64,000 bases of DNA from Halichoerus grypus (GCF_964656455.1 NC_135719.1:73458283-73522282), one strand, 5' to 3'; numbered from the stretch's first letter, positions 35,193-47,786 are shown. Notes: generated by a model from the sequence alone, not told the origin. Numbers and translations: made by a program.

Positions 35193-35699
35193 GCAAAGTT
35201 GTTGTTTTTTAACTTCCACCTTCCAAAGCTCATTAAAGCATATGTCATTAATGGAACTCTAGCTTCAGGGAAGTCTGAAATATAGTTTTAGCTTTCTAAA
35301 CTCTAAGGTAGAGGGAGGTATACTGAAGGGTGTTGGAATGGATGCTGAGTTCAGTGAATTCACAATATCAAACATCATCATCCCCTTTGGTTACTCAGTG
35401 TAACTATCCATTGGACAAGTAAAAAAGCACTTACCTTCTCATTCAAACAGAGACTGTATTTCCATTAATTATGACTCCATCTCTGACTGATGGTTATTTC
35501 CCTTTTTGTTCAATCACAATCCTAGCTTGTTATTCTATAAACTAAGGAATAAATTATAAATTTATATTTATGACATAAAAAAGCAGAAGGGTTGAAAAGG
35601 AAAATATAAATAGGTTAATATACATAAATATACATAAAAGAGAGAAAGAAAGAAGTTAGCTAATAAAGTCTATTACTGCAACTAGTCACAAGACCATAA

Positions 35700-37450
35700 T
35701 TAATATTTAGAACTTTCTTCCTCCACTATGCCTTAAGTAATCAGTTTTCTCTCAGCACTTCAGCTAGTGGAGTTCTTTATTGAATGAAGGATCGCTCAAC
35801 CTTTTATCCCTGAGGGGATACGAGTCCTTAGTTGTCCTGCCAGTATTGTTTCAGGCTTCCAACCAATTTTACTATTAGACATAAAAGTATTAGGGGAACC
35901 CAAAAAAATCCTTTGGATATAGACACAAGATTCCTTGCCACATTGTCTGTTCTATTTCTCCTTATTGATTAAGGTCAAATAACCCCCCAGTCAATATATT
36001 AATCTACTTTTTGGTCTGTTTGTTCACTGACAAAAGAAAATGAAAATGGCAGTCTCAACATCCAGTTCATTTTCATACGTCTTCCTTGGCAGAAGGCTTC
36101 TTCCCTTAGAAAAGACTACCTCTGAACCAGCAGCTCCCAAAGTTGCAGTGATGGGGAGCAAAAATTTTGTAAGTGGGTTATTAGATATAATAGTGAGAGG
36201 AATTATAAACCTTTCTTTACCCCTTGGTTCCCAAGTTCATGCATTCTGGCGTCATGTATAGTCACAGATTTAGAGCATATTCCAAATCATACAGGCATCA
36301 TATAGATCAGCACTGAGCTTATAAGTTGTCATCTTCTACCTGGTACCACAATTAGGTATTCACTAGGTCAATTCCACAATTCTGTAAGTCTAGATCCTTC
36401 CAAATGATGAGGTAAATGGAAAGACCAGTTCATCCCACAGTGCCAACCCATTGCATTACTTCTTTTTCTATATAGTGACTATTTTTTATTACAGTGAAAG
36501 AATATTGTCATGATGAATATGGTATAAAGTGAGACCATGGATTCTGGGCTTGGAGAGGTAGGTTAGGCAGAAAAGGCAAATCCTTACTGTTCTCTTTCAA
36601 TGAAAAGTAATTTCCATCTCCTCTTTAGGGGATGAGTCCAGTGTTATCAGTTAGTAAGAACTGGTGCCATAATGGAGGCTAAGCATTGATTTCTGCTGTT
36701 GGAAGACAGAACCACAGCTTTGAGGAGGGTAAATTCTTATGGTTGAATGTGTACCTAACATGCTCTGCCAGCATGGCCAGTTTGTTCATGAGTGTTTTGA
36801 ACAAACCCTTGAGTAGTTATGAGGTAAAGCTGATTGAGGGACAGTTTTGATAAATTCTCACTAAAGGGTATCTACTGCTTTGCAGTGGCTGTCTTTGGAT
36901 GACAGTTCATAAGCGACACAAATATTCTCAAATTCTGGGCCAATTCTAGGAGGTACATCCTCATATCTCTCCTAGATGCCTTCATTCAACAAATATTTTC
37001 TTGAGAGTATTTGATGTTTTAAGCTATTCTTAACATATGGGCTACAGCAGTGAGCAGTGAGCAAAATCCTGGCCTTCTGGTGTTTACATCATCAGTGCTC
37101 TAATCTTATTCCTTCCAGTCCCTGATTATCCAGGCAAACTGTCAGCCACAGACCAGAAATCAGTATAGATCCCTACCTCTGGTCATATCTTTTTCTAGAC
37201 AGAGTGCCTGATATGCCTGTCAAATTTCTGTTCCACTGGAGATTTCCCTTCTCCACTTCTCAAGGGGGCTTTAATGCTGCCAATATATATTTAATTTCTA
37301 CATGCAAAAATTTGCTGATTAGCTCAGTGGATAAGAGCCCAGGGATGATTAGAGCACAAGATGGGGGTTCTGGTTCCCTCAGGGCATTTAACATATTTTT
37401 GCTATTGATCACAAAAGGAATCATGAAAGAGGATGTGAGTAGATTGGCAC
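35700..37450 (-). mobile_element. ERV-L-like internal (pol) relic, antisense (probable)
   Basis: The clearest part is 37100-37300: CCAGAAATCAGTATAGATCC, CTACCTCTGGTCATATC, AGAGTGCCTGA, CACTGGAGATTTCCCTTCTC and GGCTTTAATGCTGCC. It parallels the antisense RNase H/integrase part of old ERV-L-class elements as I recall them. No long frame survives on the minus strand, so it is fully decayed. An L2 end (36962-37085) interrupts it. Outer limits are approximate and the call needs a profile search. Confidence 0.4.
36962..37085 (-). mobile_element. L2 3' end relic
   Basis: TTCATTCAACAAATATTTTC, then GGGCTACAGCAGTGAGCA, AAAATCCTGGCCTTCTGG and TGTTTACAT: the usual antisense L2 terminus. Confidence 0.75.
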
Positions 37451-37462
37451 ATTCCCATTAAA

Positions 37463-37464
<2 letters not shown>

Positions 37465-37502
<38 letters not shown>
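37465..37502. repeat. (CA)n microsatellite
   Basis: About 19 uninterrupted AC units. Confidence 0.97.
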
Positions 37503-37504
<2 letters not shown>

Positions 37505-37544
37505 CCCAGTGGTCATTTCTTAATGATTATAGGTTTGTGAAGTG

Positions 37545-37730
37545 ATATAGTGGAAAGGAAACTAAACTGAGTCAGAAGCCTTAGCTTATGGGCTTGATTT
37601 CACCATACACTTGCTAAGAAAATCACTTAACACATAATCCTTTGTTTCTTCTCCAGTAAAGATTGTAACATTTGACCAATTTCCCAGGATTATTGTGAGT
37701 TTAAGATATGAAAATGCTATAAAATGTATT
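37545..37730 (+). mobile_element. MIR SINE relic
   Basis: GATATAGTGGAAAGGAAACT, GCTTGATTTCACCATACACT, AAAATCACTTAACACATAAT, TTCTCCAGTAAAGATTGTAA and CCAGGATTATTGTGAGTTTA, in MIR order. Confidence 0.8.
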
Positions 37731-38289
37731 ACATGATATATGGAAAATATGTATGTACAAAGATGTTTGTCAAAATGTTATTGCCTAAATATCCAATAAT
37801 GGGGGAATAATTAAATAAATATAGAAAGATAATTGTGTTTTCAAAGAACACTTAATATCTTGGGAAATTTTTCATTAAGTAATGTTACATGAAAATCTAT
37901 CCAATAAAATTGAATTATGAACCAAAGTATGAACAGAATAAAAGTCATAAAATTTTAATAATGGTTTTTGAAGAACTGTTTGGTTAAAGAATTATGGGCA
38001 GTGTTTGTTTTCTTATTTTCCTGTATTTTATGTATATATATACAATTAGCAAGTTGGATTTTACAGTCAGAAAAGTCATTTAAAATAAAATGACAGTACA
38101 ATTTGGTTGTTAGAAGTAACAGAGTTACTAATATGCTGTGGAAGGTATATCTATAGTTCACAAAAAAACTTGAGAAAAACCATACTTATTTTCCCATGTG
38201 CAGAAACCTTTATTAATGATTAATTTCAGAAGATAGAAAAAAATAATTAAACCAAGCTTCTCCCTTGGTTTCATTAACATGTCTATGAG

Positions 38290-38415
38290 GTCAGTATTAC
38301 CATATTTCCCATTTTATGAATCAGAGAATGAGGCACAGAAATTAAGTAACTCATTCAGGTCTAAATCAATGTTACATAGCTAGTAACTTGCATAGATTGG
38401 ATTTGAACCCAAGTA
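38290..38415 (-). mobile_element. MIR-class relic
   Basis: CCCATTTTATGAATCAGAGA, ATGAGGCACAGAAATTAAGT, AACTCATTCAGGTCTAAA, ATAGCTAGTAACTTGCATAG and TTGGATTTGAACCCAAG match the strand of a MIR-type element that reads GAGGCACAGAGAGGTTAAGT. Confidence 0.7.
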
Positions 38416-38479
38416 GTGTGACACTATAGTTTGAGTTTTCCATTGCTATGCTGTAAGGAGTGTTGTCTCTCACCCTGTC

Positions 38480-38840
38480 ACCAATCTCCATTTATTGAGT
38501 GTTTCTTATCTCTAATAAATAAGACATAGTCCCTGTCCTGTGGGATTTTTGTGAAGATAAGTAGATATATTAATATTCAGCAGAATAAGTTAATCCAAGT
38601 ATGGGTAGAATCATGGAGGAGTTAAGCAGAAGATGCCACTTCTCCTGGGCAGAGAAAGTAAGTATTACAGAAGCCTTCATGAGGAGGTGACATAGAGGAG
38701 GCATTGGTGGAAGAGAAGAAGTTGGTTGGCAGGAAACCAGAAGGCTGGCATCATGGGGAAAATGTTCTATTAACCTTTGATGAAATAGCCTGTGTCTTAA
38801 TTTTATATTCTCTGTATTGGGCATGGTGGATATTACATCC
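38480..38840 (-). mobile_element. L2 3' end relic
   Basis: CCATTTATTGAGTGTTTCTT, AAGACATAGTCCCTGTCC and GAAGCCTTCATGAGGAGGTG in L2 antisense order. More degraded than the copy near 18 kb. Confidence 0.65.
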
Positions 38841-40429
38841 TGAGCAAGCTCTCAAATGACTCTCACATGTAGGCAAGACAAGAGATGACAAAAAGGCTCA
38901 AGAAGTTTGTTGGGGTAAGGCAGGATGATTTTATATATTACCTTCTATGGTCAACAGATGCTGATGGTGATATCTGAGCTGAGCTGTTTCCCTCCCTGGA
39001 TCATCTTGTTCCTATAAGGCCAAATAGAACATGCTGTGCCAGTTTGTGAAATCTCTCAAATGTTTTTGATTTGGAATTTTGAACTAAAGTGAATCTTTTC
39101 ATTTACTCTTGGAAAAATATAATTTCCTATTTAGTCTTTGTAAAAGGAGTGATTTGAAAGCTTTGCAAAAGCAAATTTTACCAGACATTTAAAAAAATGT
39201 GAAGCACATTTCTGATGAACCAAGAATAAAAAACTTGAAAGATATGAAATATAATTTCTAAAGAGATTGATTTATCATGCAGAGGTGAAGTATTTAACAC
39301 AATTTCCTTGAGATTTTTATTGAATCCATGTTTAAAACTGAAACCTTTATCAGAGTCAACACCAAGGATGGATATATCTGTCCCAGATTTTCAGTGTAGC
39401 CAATGAAAATAGAAATTGCTTCCTATATTTACTGATTACCCCTTTAGACTATGAGAGACTGCATTTACAGTAACTAGGGAAGACATAGAGATATGTTTGT
39501 TGGATTTACCAAAATTTGTGAAAGGCAAAGATACTATTTATGGCTTCTACACTTATACTGTCAGCAGAAATATGCAAACTTGCAAATCCCACATCTAAGC
39601 TCGATTCTTAGTAATTTATATCTTTATATGTTAATAGCATAGTAGTGCTGTGGATTTAGTCCAACAAATCAAGTGTTTCATTATGTTTCACTCTTGCTAC
39701 TCTTGGGCAGAGTTGGCTTACGTTAATGAGGTTTTGGGAACAAGATTATCACAGTGCCTTAGAAACTGTTCTCAGAGTACTGGCTGAACCACTGGGATTT
39801 TTGTCTTGAGAACGTGTCATAAAATTATGAAAGTGATTACTGTAAATTACTGAGGACTGTCATAAAGAATGTGGCATATTGGGATGTTGGAACAAAACTG
39901 AAAGCAAAACAAATGTCAGGGTTTCTAAGGAAGCACTGAAGTAGATAGATTTTTCTGGCTCGAAGTGAAAGGATATGAGGATTGGGAGAGGTCCGTGTAA
40001 TAGACATGTGGTATGTTTGTGGAAACTTGTCCTAAGGAAATATCTCAAAAGCGAGAGAGAAAAAAACTATATTCATTTAAATGTTTCTTGTACCTTTATT
40101 TACATTAACAAAAACATAATACTCTTTATTAAATCTTAACTTGGTTCATAACCCACTCTATCTGACCTTTATCTGAATGTCCCCTGGGCACCTAATGTCC
40201 CTTAATAGTCTAGCCAATGATGTTTAAGAATGAATAATCAGTAGTGAATATGCCCCTGCCCACTGCTCCTCAAACTATACTGTATGCATTTCCTATTCCA
40301 GGATAATGGGTTCATGGTTGATCCCACTAGTCACTGGCCAAATGGACTCAGATCTGCTTTACAATGGTAATTCATTTCCATGCATCCCCTTGGTGTTCTA
40401 GTTTGCTGCTTCTCCATATTTTTTTCCAC
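38841..40429. other. Unassigned 1.6-kb stretch
   Basis: AT-rich, with no repeat or gene recognised. A candidate for unique sequence. Confidence 0.45.
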
Positions 40430-41010
40430 CCTTTTACAATAACATCCTAAACTGCTTCCCTGCCTTCAGGATTCCAACCCTTTCCATGCCCCCTTTTCCA
40501 ACCTCAATTTCAACTATCTACATGTTACCACAAATTCTTAGATACCAATCACTACACTGATTCTAAATTCTGTGTCTGCAAAATAAACTCCAAACTCCTT
40601 AACCCTGGGATATTGGAATAAATATCCCAATGAGCTCTACCATCCCTCATTCCACATCCTAGCCCTCATTTACCTTTTTACCTGTATGGTTCCATGGATC
40701 CAGACACTGAACCCATTGAATGTACCTAACACTACAGCCTCACCCCTATAACATTCCCTTAAAGGTCCATCTTTTTTCCTTTTCTTATTTTCCGTTTCTT
40801 AGGCAATCCTGTCAACTTTTTTTCTTATGTGCACTCTTATTATGATTATGCATTTTGTCTCAAACTACAGCTGGTTAATTGTTCACACATCTCTCTCTTC
40901 CTTAGTAGATTATAAGCTTATTGAAGGCAGTAATCCTACACTTCTCATCTGTGACCTTATGCCTACTTTTTGCCCATGTAATTAATATCAGTCTTTTGCT
41001 TATAATAAAT
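40430..41010 (+). mobile_element. L2 LINE relic, sense orientation
   Basis: AAAATAAACTCCAAACTCCT, TAACCCTGGGATATTGG, TTAGTAGATTATAAGCTTAT and TGAAGGCAGTAATCCTACAC match the sense L2 order. It is the only sense-oriented L2 I see. Confidence 0.7.
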
Positions 41011-41159
41011 CATAAAGTATGTTTGTTGTATCATTAAACAAAATATTTTATTAACTAATATGTAATTTGATATAATTGTAAATACAGCTTTATATAACCA
41101 ATATAAACTAAGGGATTCAAATTGAATATTCACATTGATGCTTAAATAAGTCAGCTGCA

Positions 41160-41400
41160 GGTGATGAGAGTGTCAACATTTATTATGAACAAACTATGTA
41201 CCTAGCAGTGATCTACTGTTGATCTATTGGATGGATTCAGTTGCTGATTCAGATGTATGTATTGTGGGTCTACTATGTCCCAGGCTCTGTAACGAGTTCT
41301 AGAAAGATGAATAAAATATAGCTCTACCCTCATTGATCTTACAGTATAGTTAGAAAGAAGACAATAAAAGTACAAATTTTTAAAAGAGATTTACTTATTT

Positions 41401-41436
<36 letters not shown>

Positions 41437-42000
41437 AAGCGCAAGTGAGCAGGTGGAGGGGCGGAGGGAGAAAGACTCCTGAAGCAGATTTCCCACTGAG
41501 CGTGGAGCCTGATGCAGGGCTCAATCCCAGGACCCCGAGATCATGACCTGAGCCAAAATCAAGAGTTGGCAGCTTAACCAACTGAGCCATCCAGGTGCCC
41601 CAAAAGTACCAATTTTAATATTATATAACAGGTACCATAATGGCAGAAGGCAGAGGGTGCTTGAGACACAAAGAATGGTGGAATGTTAGGGGAAGGCTCA
41701 TTCAGGGGAGACTGCCTATTCCAGGTAGGGGCAACCACTGGAACATCAAAAGAGGACATTGTACTTGGGTTTTATAAAGAGTTAAATAAATATGGTTTGA
41801 TGAGAGATAAGAGAGTGTGTATGTATTGGCAGAAATTGAGGAAGTTGGAGATGAAAGGAACCGGCTTGAAGTAAAACCTATGGCTAGGAAATGGGGTACT
41901 GGTACATCTTGTATTGATCCAAGATCTTGAATTCTCTTCAGAAGACAATGGGAAGACACTGAAGTTTTTGATTAGCTAAATGGATAATTAGAATATTTAG
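41160..42000 (-). mobile_element. L2 relic split by a SINE
   Basis: The left part (ACATTTATTATGAACAAACT, GGTCTACTATGTCCCAGGCT, AAATATAGCTCTACCCTCAT, TGATCTTACAGTATAGTTAG) and the right part (TTATATAACAGGTACCATAA, AAGACAATGGGAAGACACTG) are one L2 interrupted at 41384-41601, which dates the SINE as later. Confidence 0.65.
41384..41601 (-). mobile_element. Can-SINE, older carnivoran type
   Basis: Antisense with AAAATCAAGAGTTGGCAGCT. Target duplications AAAAGTACAAATTTTTAA (41366-41383) and AAAAGTACCAATTTTAA (41602-41618). Longer than the others because of a (GA)n tract at 41404-41433. Confidence 0.93.
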
Positions 42001-42115
42001 AAAGTACATTCTAGGCACTTTACATATATCATCTCATTTAATTTTCTCCTTACCAGATAGGTGGTATTTATCCCTGATTTACTGAGGAGGAAAGTGAGCC
42101 ATCTCTTCTTTCCAT
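42000..42115 (-). mobile_element. MIR-class relic
   Basis: TTCTAGGCACTTTACATATA, TCATCTCATTTAATTTTCTC and GATTTACTGAGGAGGAAAGT are the standard MIR-family words. Confidence 0.6.
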
Positions 42116-42689
42116 TCCTCTAAGAGCTGACTATCTCTCATCATTTGTCTTTCTTTATCTATACTGTCTCTTCAAAGAGGATTTCTCTGCTGTCTATATT
42201 TCTTCTTCCATGGGAGAAAAATAGGAACAGGAGAGCGGGAGGGAAAGGGGAATGGGATTTTAAGTATGTTCACCAGGGAAAGCCTCATTTTAAGATGTTG
42301 GCCAGAGAAAACTAATTTGGGAAACTAATGATGGTAAGGGAGGAGGTCATGAAGATGTCTTGGAGAAAAGCATCCCAGGCAATGCTATCAGCTAGTGTAC
42401 AGGCTCAAGGCAGGGTCATGCTCTGCTTGTTTAGGAACAGCAAAGAAAATGGAGCTGGAGCATATCCCATCTTCCTTTAACTGAATATCTGTAGAGAGTA
42501 GGTATGTAATAAATAGTTGTTGAATAAATAGATGAGTAAATGAAGAGAGGTCATATATCAGGTTCTCAACTGGTTTGCTCTATCCCAAGTCCTTTTCATT
42601 ATATTACCCTGCTTCTCAATACTTAATTCCTAAATGGCTGAGATCATTTTAACAGTACTCAAGTAGAATCTCAATGAATGAGTATCCAT

Positions 42690-43260
42690 TAAGGATTCTG
42701 TACAAACCCATCTATAGTTTACATGTAGATGTGTGTGCCATCTCTGCGGACAAATACTCTTTCATGTGTCTTTACGAGAAGCAACAGTGACACACAGTGG
42801 TTGATTGAGTAAATCAGACATGTACTCCCTCCAGTTATCCCAGAAGGTATAGCAGGTGATTCTCAGACTTTCTTTCTTTGGAAAGTTGGTTGTCTTGTTA
42901 ATTCAGGCAGGTATTAACTACCCAATATATTCAGCACATCCCTCGTTGTAAGCTGTCAGACTGTGACACAACATCACATAATGTGACGTTACATGATACA
43001 TAATGCCTGAATTAAATAAAAAAAATCCAGACACTTCTTTCAGTGAAATAGTAGGTAGGTAATCTGAATATTTGGGGTAATTGGCTCTAGGAAGAGAGAG
43101 GCATCATTATTTCAGGCTCCCTAGTGAGCGCTAATTAGCCACATTGCTTCATTGTGTGACAAAGAGAACACTGCTAGTAGTGCTAAATCTATAATGACAT
43201 CCTGGCTTTAGGAGCACAGGTATTTTAAACTACCTTGACTGACTGACATGCAGGTAATTC
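42690..43260. other. Repeat-poor block, candidate conserved element
   Basis: No repeats. It contains the perfect palindrome GCTAATTAGC at 43130-43139 (a homeodomain-type site), TGACGTTA near 42984 (CRE-like), ACATCACATAATGTGACGTT and ATTGTGTGACAAAG. The look is that of a developmental enhancer, but no conservation data are available. Confidence 0.35.
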
Positions 43261-45515
43261 TATTCAGAGCCTAGCAGTGAACTCAGGCAGTTGGCATGGT
43301 CTCTTCTCCAAGGGGCACAAATTTGTTGTTGTGACTCAGAGGTTTCTTTTCCTTTGTCTCACCACCTCCCCGGATCCCCACAGTCCTCTAACTGGGAAAA
43401 ATCAGCAGATATTTGCAACAGCAGGCCTGTGTTCTACCTGGGCTTTGAGAACAATACATCTATGTTTCTGAAGCATCAAGTTCTGCAGAGAGAGATTCAA
43501 CAGCTCTTAACATTTAAAGATGGGCCATGACAGCTAGGAAGGGCTTTCTGGGGCTCTGTGATCCACTTTAATCCTTTGTTTGCAGATATGGCAGGATGGC
43601 TAGTTGCAGAGCAGGACAATTCTTAAAAGCTTTTCTGGGACTACCATTCAACATTTTTATTTTTTGTATTAATAATAATAACAGCAGAAATAGTATAAGT
43701 GGATAAAGCACCAGCATAGAGAGAGATTCTGCTGTCTTACCTTGAGCAATGGATGAATTGTCCTGCATATAGGGAAGTAATGATTCTTCTCTCTAGGAAA
43801 TGCTTTTTGATTTTCTATATTTTATTGAGTTGGGATGTTGGATTTTCCCTACCATCCTCTCAGTCGTGTCCTTGGAGACCAAGGATATGCAGAAGAGAGA
43901 TGAACACTGCTGTGGGACAGCCTGAAGCCCAGGATCAAAGAGAAGCTGACAGGCTTGCATTTGCCACCTTAGCCTCTAAGGAACTGGAACTTGAGAGTCT
44001 CAAGTCTGTGCTTTCTGACAGAGCTCCTGAGATGCTGAGCTGAAAACACTGTTTACTAACAATTGCTGAAAGGAGGTGCCTTTCAATGACTTCTTGCATC
44101 TTATTAAATGTGAACTTCTTTCAGTGGGTTTATAAGGGTCTGTCTGTGAACTGTGGATCCAAAAATTGAACTTGGGTAACTGAAACTGGTATTACCTAGG
44201 CCCGAATCCAATGTGGGTAAAAGAAGGGAAGATGAAGAAACTCAAAAGGAAGCAAGAATTATAACATCATGCGGAGACAGGAAACTCCAGGACTGACTTC
44301 TAGCCCTGAACACGTATTTGGTGGGGACAGCACCAGTACTTAGCAACGATCTCTTCCTTTAGTAATCTTTCAGTCACCTTTCCATTATTTTTCCCTCTGC
44401 TTAAAATAATAACAATAATGGTATTTGTATAGAATTTTATGGCTAAATAAAAGCATTCATATACATATTAGCTCACTTGCTCCTAGTTTTATCAACATAA
44501 AGTATTTATTAACTCCCCCTCTGCATGAAAAATCATTTGCTAAACATCTTCCTACTCTTCATTGGGTTCGATTCATTCTTTTCCTCATTTTACTAAGCTC
44601 TTTGTTTTTCTGGATCAAATGACAATAACATCGAAATAAAGCTAGAAAGTTCTTATCTGACATTATCTCTTCAATAGTTTATAAATATAAAAACTATGAC
44701 AGTGATTGTTTTGTGGGTACAAGAAAGAAGAAGGAAGATGAAAGGAGATGATATGGGAAAGAGAGCATTCCTTTCCAGATGAGAAGGTGTAAGACCAAAT
44801 CTGGAGTTTATGTGTAGTGGACTGGTACTTTCATCTCCTCTGGCCAATGTGGCAAAACCAGCAAGTACTCTGGATTATGGTACAGTAGGAGTTTCTAATT
44901 ATAATTTGTCTGATTCCAAGGATTATAATTTTCTTTATTTGTGAAAGTTAAGAATTCCACATGCCAAAGACTTGTTGATAATGAGATTACATGGAAATGT
45001 TCCACTGATAATACATTTGACTGGTTGCTAGAGATAGAAACTGTTGTTGTTTGTTAGGATTCCTGGTAAGGGGTCCTCTCAAAGAGGTGGGTAAAAATGA
45101 TATTAATTTGACTCTTATATAGAGGCCTTGGATTTTCCCAAACTAATGGGAAAACCTCAAAACCATGTCAACCACAAATTTTGGAGATTGTAGCTGTTTT
45201 TATTTATTTAATTTAATTAATTTATTTCTGGCCAGTAGACCTTGTTTTGCATAGTGAAAATAGAAATGAATTACTTATATCTACTGTAGCATTTTAGAGC
45301 TTGATGAGAATGTAGAAATAATCTAAATTTTTATAGTTGAAGAACGTGATGTCCAGACAGGTCAAATGATTTGCTCAAACTAGTTACGGGACTAATTTGG
45401 GATAAAACAGAAAGTGGAACCTAGTTCTTAGTCTTACTCAAATGGTTTTCCTGATAAAGCATATAGCCTAACTCATTTCTTTACAAACTCCCATTGGCCA
45501 GAGACATCACTAGTG
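43261..45515. other. Unassigned 2.2-kb stretch
   Basis: No gene. Frames at 43277-43530 and 43753-44043 have no recognisable domains. 45290-45420 may be a weak MIR-class relic (AGTTGAAGAACGTGATGTCC, AGACAGGTCAAATGATTTGC). Confidence 0.45.
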
Positions 45516-45530
45516 AACGAAAACATTCCT

Positions 45531-45754
45531 TTTTTTTTTTTTTTTAAAGATTTATTTATTTATTTTTACATAGAGAGAGAGAAAATGAGAGAGTATAAGC
45601 AGGGAGAAGGGGAGAGGGAGAGGAAGAGAATCTCCAACAGACTCCTCACTGAACAGGGAGCCTGACCTGGGGCTCGATCTCATGACTTTGAGATTATGAC
45701 CTGAGCCAAAACCAAGAGTGGGATGCTCAACCGACTGAGCCACCAGGAGCCCCA
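45531..45754 (-). mobile_element. Can-SINE, older carnivoran type
   Basis: Antisense with AAAACCAAGAGTGGGATGCT. Target duplications AACGAAAACATTCCT (45516-45530) and AACCAAAACATTCT (45755-45768) have diverged. Confidence 0.92.
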
Positions 45755-46087
45755 AACCAAAACATTCTAAGATGATTTTGCTTTCTTCTTCTGGCATATC
45801 TTTTCATAGAGTGTTGGAGTCTCAGCCCCCACTGCTGTGGACTCACATCTCTTTGAGGCACACCCTCTCTGTGCATGGGCTATTCTGGGCTGGAGTTTTA
45901 CCTCATCAGCCTCTTGGAGTCCCCAATCCTGAGGCTGTCTGTTAGTTTGGCTTTACTTATGTGGTGTCTCTGGCTTCAGTGTCTAAAGTGGGGCTAGAAA
46001 TAAATTCACTTTTAAGAGTAATGAGAGACAGTAAACTTTGCTAACATATTTCTCCATAGTACTTTGATTTGAAGTTTTTATTGAGAA

Positions 46088-46155
46088 TTAATATTTTTTT
46101 ATGTTCAATTAGACAACATATAGTACATCATTAGTTTTTTATGTAGTGTTCAAGA
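46088..46155 (-). mobile_element. Extremely 5'-truncated L1 3' end
   Basis: TTTTTTTATGTTCAATTAGA, CAACATATAGTACATCATTA and GTTTTTTATGTAGTGTTCAA resemble the complement of the last 60 bases of the second 3' UTR of the L1 at 2.8-9.8 kb (ACATCAAAAACTAATGATGT). About 65 bp only. Confidence 0.7.
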
Positions 46156-46319
46156 AGGACAATGCAAAGACTGGAAAGGGAGGATAAATGGAAAGGCAGA
46201 AGGAAATGAAAACAGAACTAGAACTAAAAATCTGTGTTGGCAAATCTCAATTATAGTTGAATGATCAGATAAAAGAATTAAATCAGAAGCCAGTGAACTA
46301 CCTTATATTGGCACTCAGC

Positions 46320-46500
46320 ACATTATAGAGTTCTTTTGCATGCATTATATTATTTGATCCTTACAACAGCTCTGTAGGGCAGAAATGATTATAAATAGTT
46401 TAAAAATTAAAAAGAAAACTAAGATTCAAATATGTGTAGTGGCTTGCCCGCATTCACAAGCCTATAAGTGGCAGAAAGAACCCAAACCACAAGTTTCTGG
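46320..46500 (-). mobile_element. MIR-class relic
   Basis: ATTATATTATTTGATCCTTA, CAACAGCTCTGTAGGGCAGA, GTAGTGGCTTGCCCGCATTC and TAAGTGGCAGAAAGAACCCA. Confidence 0.65.
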
Positions 46501-47039
46501 CTATAGATTGTGTGCTTTACTAATTACACCACCTTACTTTACAGTCATTTCAAATGACTCCGGTACAATATGGAATTCAGTTGGTTGGAATTTTGTAGCC
46601 TTTAGGCAGAAGTTATAGGTTCGATTTTTGTGTATCTCAATAGCTACTTAGAGTGAAAGCCACAGTCAATTATAACACACTTGAATGTTTAGTATCAAGG
46701 AGAACAAGGTATCTGTGTGTATGGTATGAGTCCATCACCTTTACTGGAACAAGAACGTATAATCTCCATCTTATTGGTAGAGGGTTAAACCATCTTTGCA
46801 TGTAAAAGATGGTATATTTTATATTTTTATTATTTTATTATGATATTTAGTATTGCTTCAATATTTGGATTTGCAGAAGTGGTATTATTGCCTAAATACC
46901 CACAGTTTAAGTCCCTGCTATGAGGTTAAGTGGAGGCACTTTGAGATATGGTTCCAAATATCATCCAAAGCATAGAGTTTTATATTTTCCAGAATAAGGT
47001 AATTTTTTTTAAAGTTACCATAGATGTTGGTAAAGGTCC

Positions 47040-47660
47040 TGTGAGAATCTGGGACAGGAAAAAAAAATCCCTTCTTAGATAAATGTTTTAGGCATCATGT
47101 ATTTAATAAGGCCATTGGTTTGAACTGATGGAGTAGAAGCAACATTGTGATCTTTAGAAAAAACATTTTTCTTCAGAATATACCCTGAAATCCTCAGGCT
47201 TGATTAGTTTTTTCAAGGGAAGGCTGGGGGGGGGGGGCATGATCACATTTGTTTGGCAGTGTATCATTTCTGGGGGACACATGTTTACATTTTGCTGAAT
47301 TACACGACTCTACAGCAGTTATCGGAGAGCTGAAGATATATTCATATTGAACTGTTGGTAACCACATGTTGATAATGAGCCCATTTTGTGCCTTGGCTTG
47401 TGAAAAGACTGTGAAAATGCCTTATTCTGTGTTATTTTTTTTCCTTCTGACAGTACTGATATACTGCCGCAGGCAGTCTAAAAATAATAGCATGAGGTTA
47501 ACTGACAATTGCAGGTATATTTACACTGATATTCTGATATTAGCTTGTTGCTTAAAAATACTACTGGAGGTAATACAGTATGCATCCAGATTTTCTTTAT
47601 TAGAGAGGGAAAACTGGCATAAAAGACAAAGAATGTTTCTTTATAATGATTGAAGAGATA
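47040..47660. other. Repeat-poor block, candidate conserved element
   Basis: No repeat family. It includes a 12-G run (47226-47237), a MEF2-like CTAAAAATAA at 47478-47487, and TGATTAG and TTTGTTTGGC words. The 95-codon plus frame at 47366-47653 has no identifiable domain and is probably chance. Confidence 0.3.
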
Positions 47661-47786
47661 TTTGTGGCTATTTTAATAATCTGCCACAATGATCTGATTT
47701 TTTTCCTAAATCTGTGCTCTGTGGACTGAAAGGAAGAGAATCCATCTGAGAAAGGTATCATCACATGCCCCTCTCCTCTCTCTCAC

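Noticed and set aside
36040..36261. 73-codon plus frame in the 36-kb region
   Set aside because: It lies antisense to the probable ERV relic and has no motif.
37313..37386. tRNA-like stretch: TAGCTCAGTGG box A, GCTC/GAGC D-stem and a GGGGG-TTCTGGT-TCCCT T-arm
   Set aside because: No acceptable anticodon stem, the acceptor pairs only in its outer four positions, and it lies in a decayed ERV-like region. Probably coincidence or a SINE head relic. tRNAscan-SE would decide.
37465..37502. Tandem repeats considered as a CRISPR array
   Set aside because: All periodic sequence in the window is simple microsatellite with no spacer structure, and the DNA is mammalian.
43753..44043. 96-codon frame ending ..LASKELELESLKSVLSDRAPEML
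   Set aside because: It looks protein-like at its end, but has no domain, no splice sites placed sensibly and no second exon.
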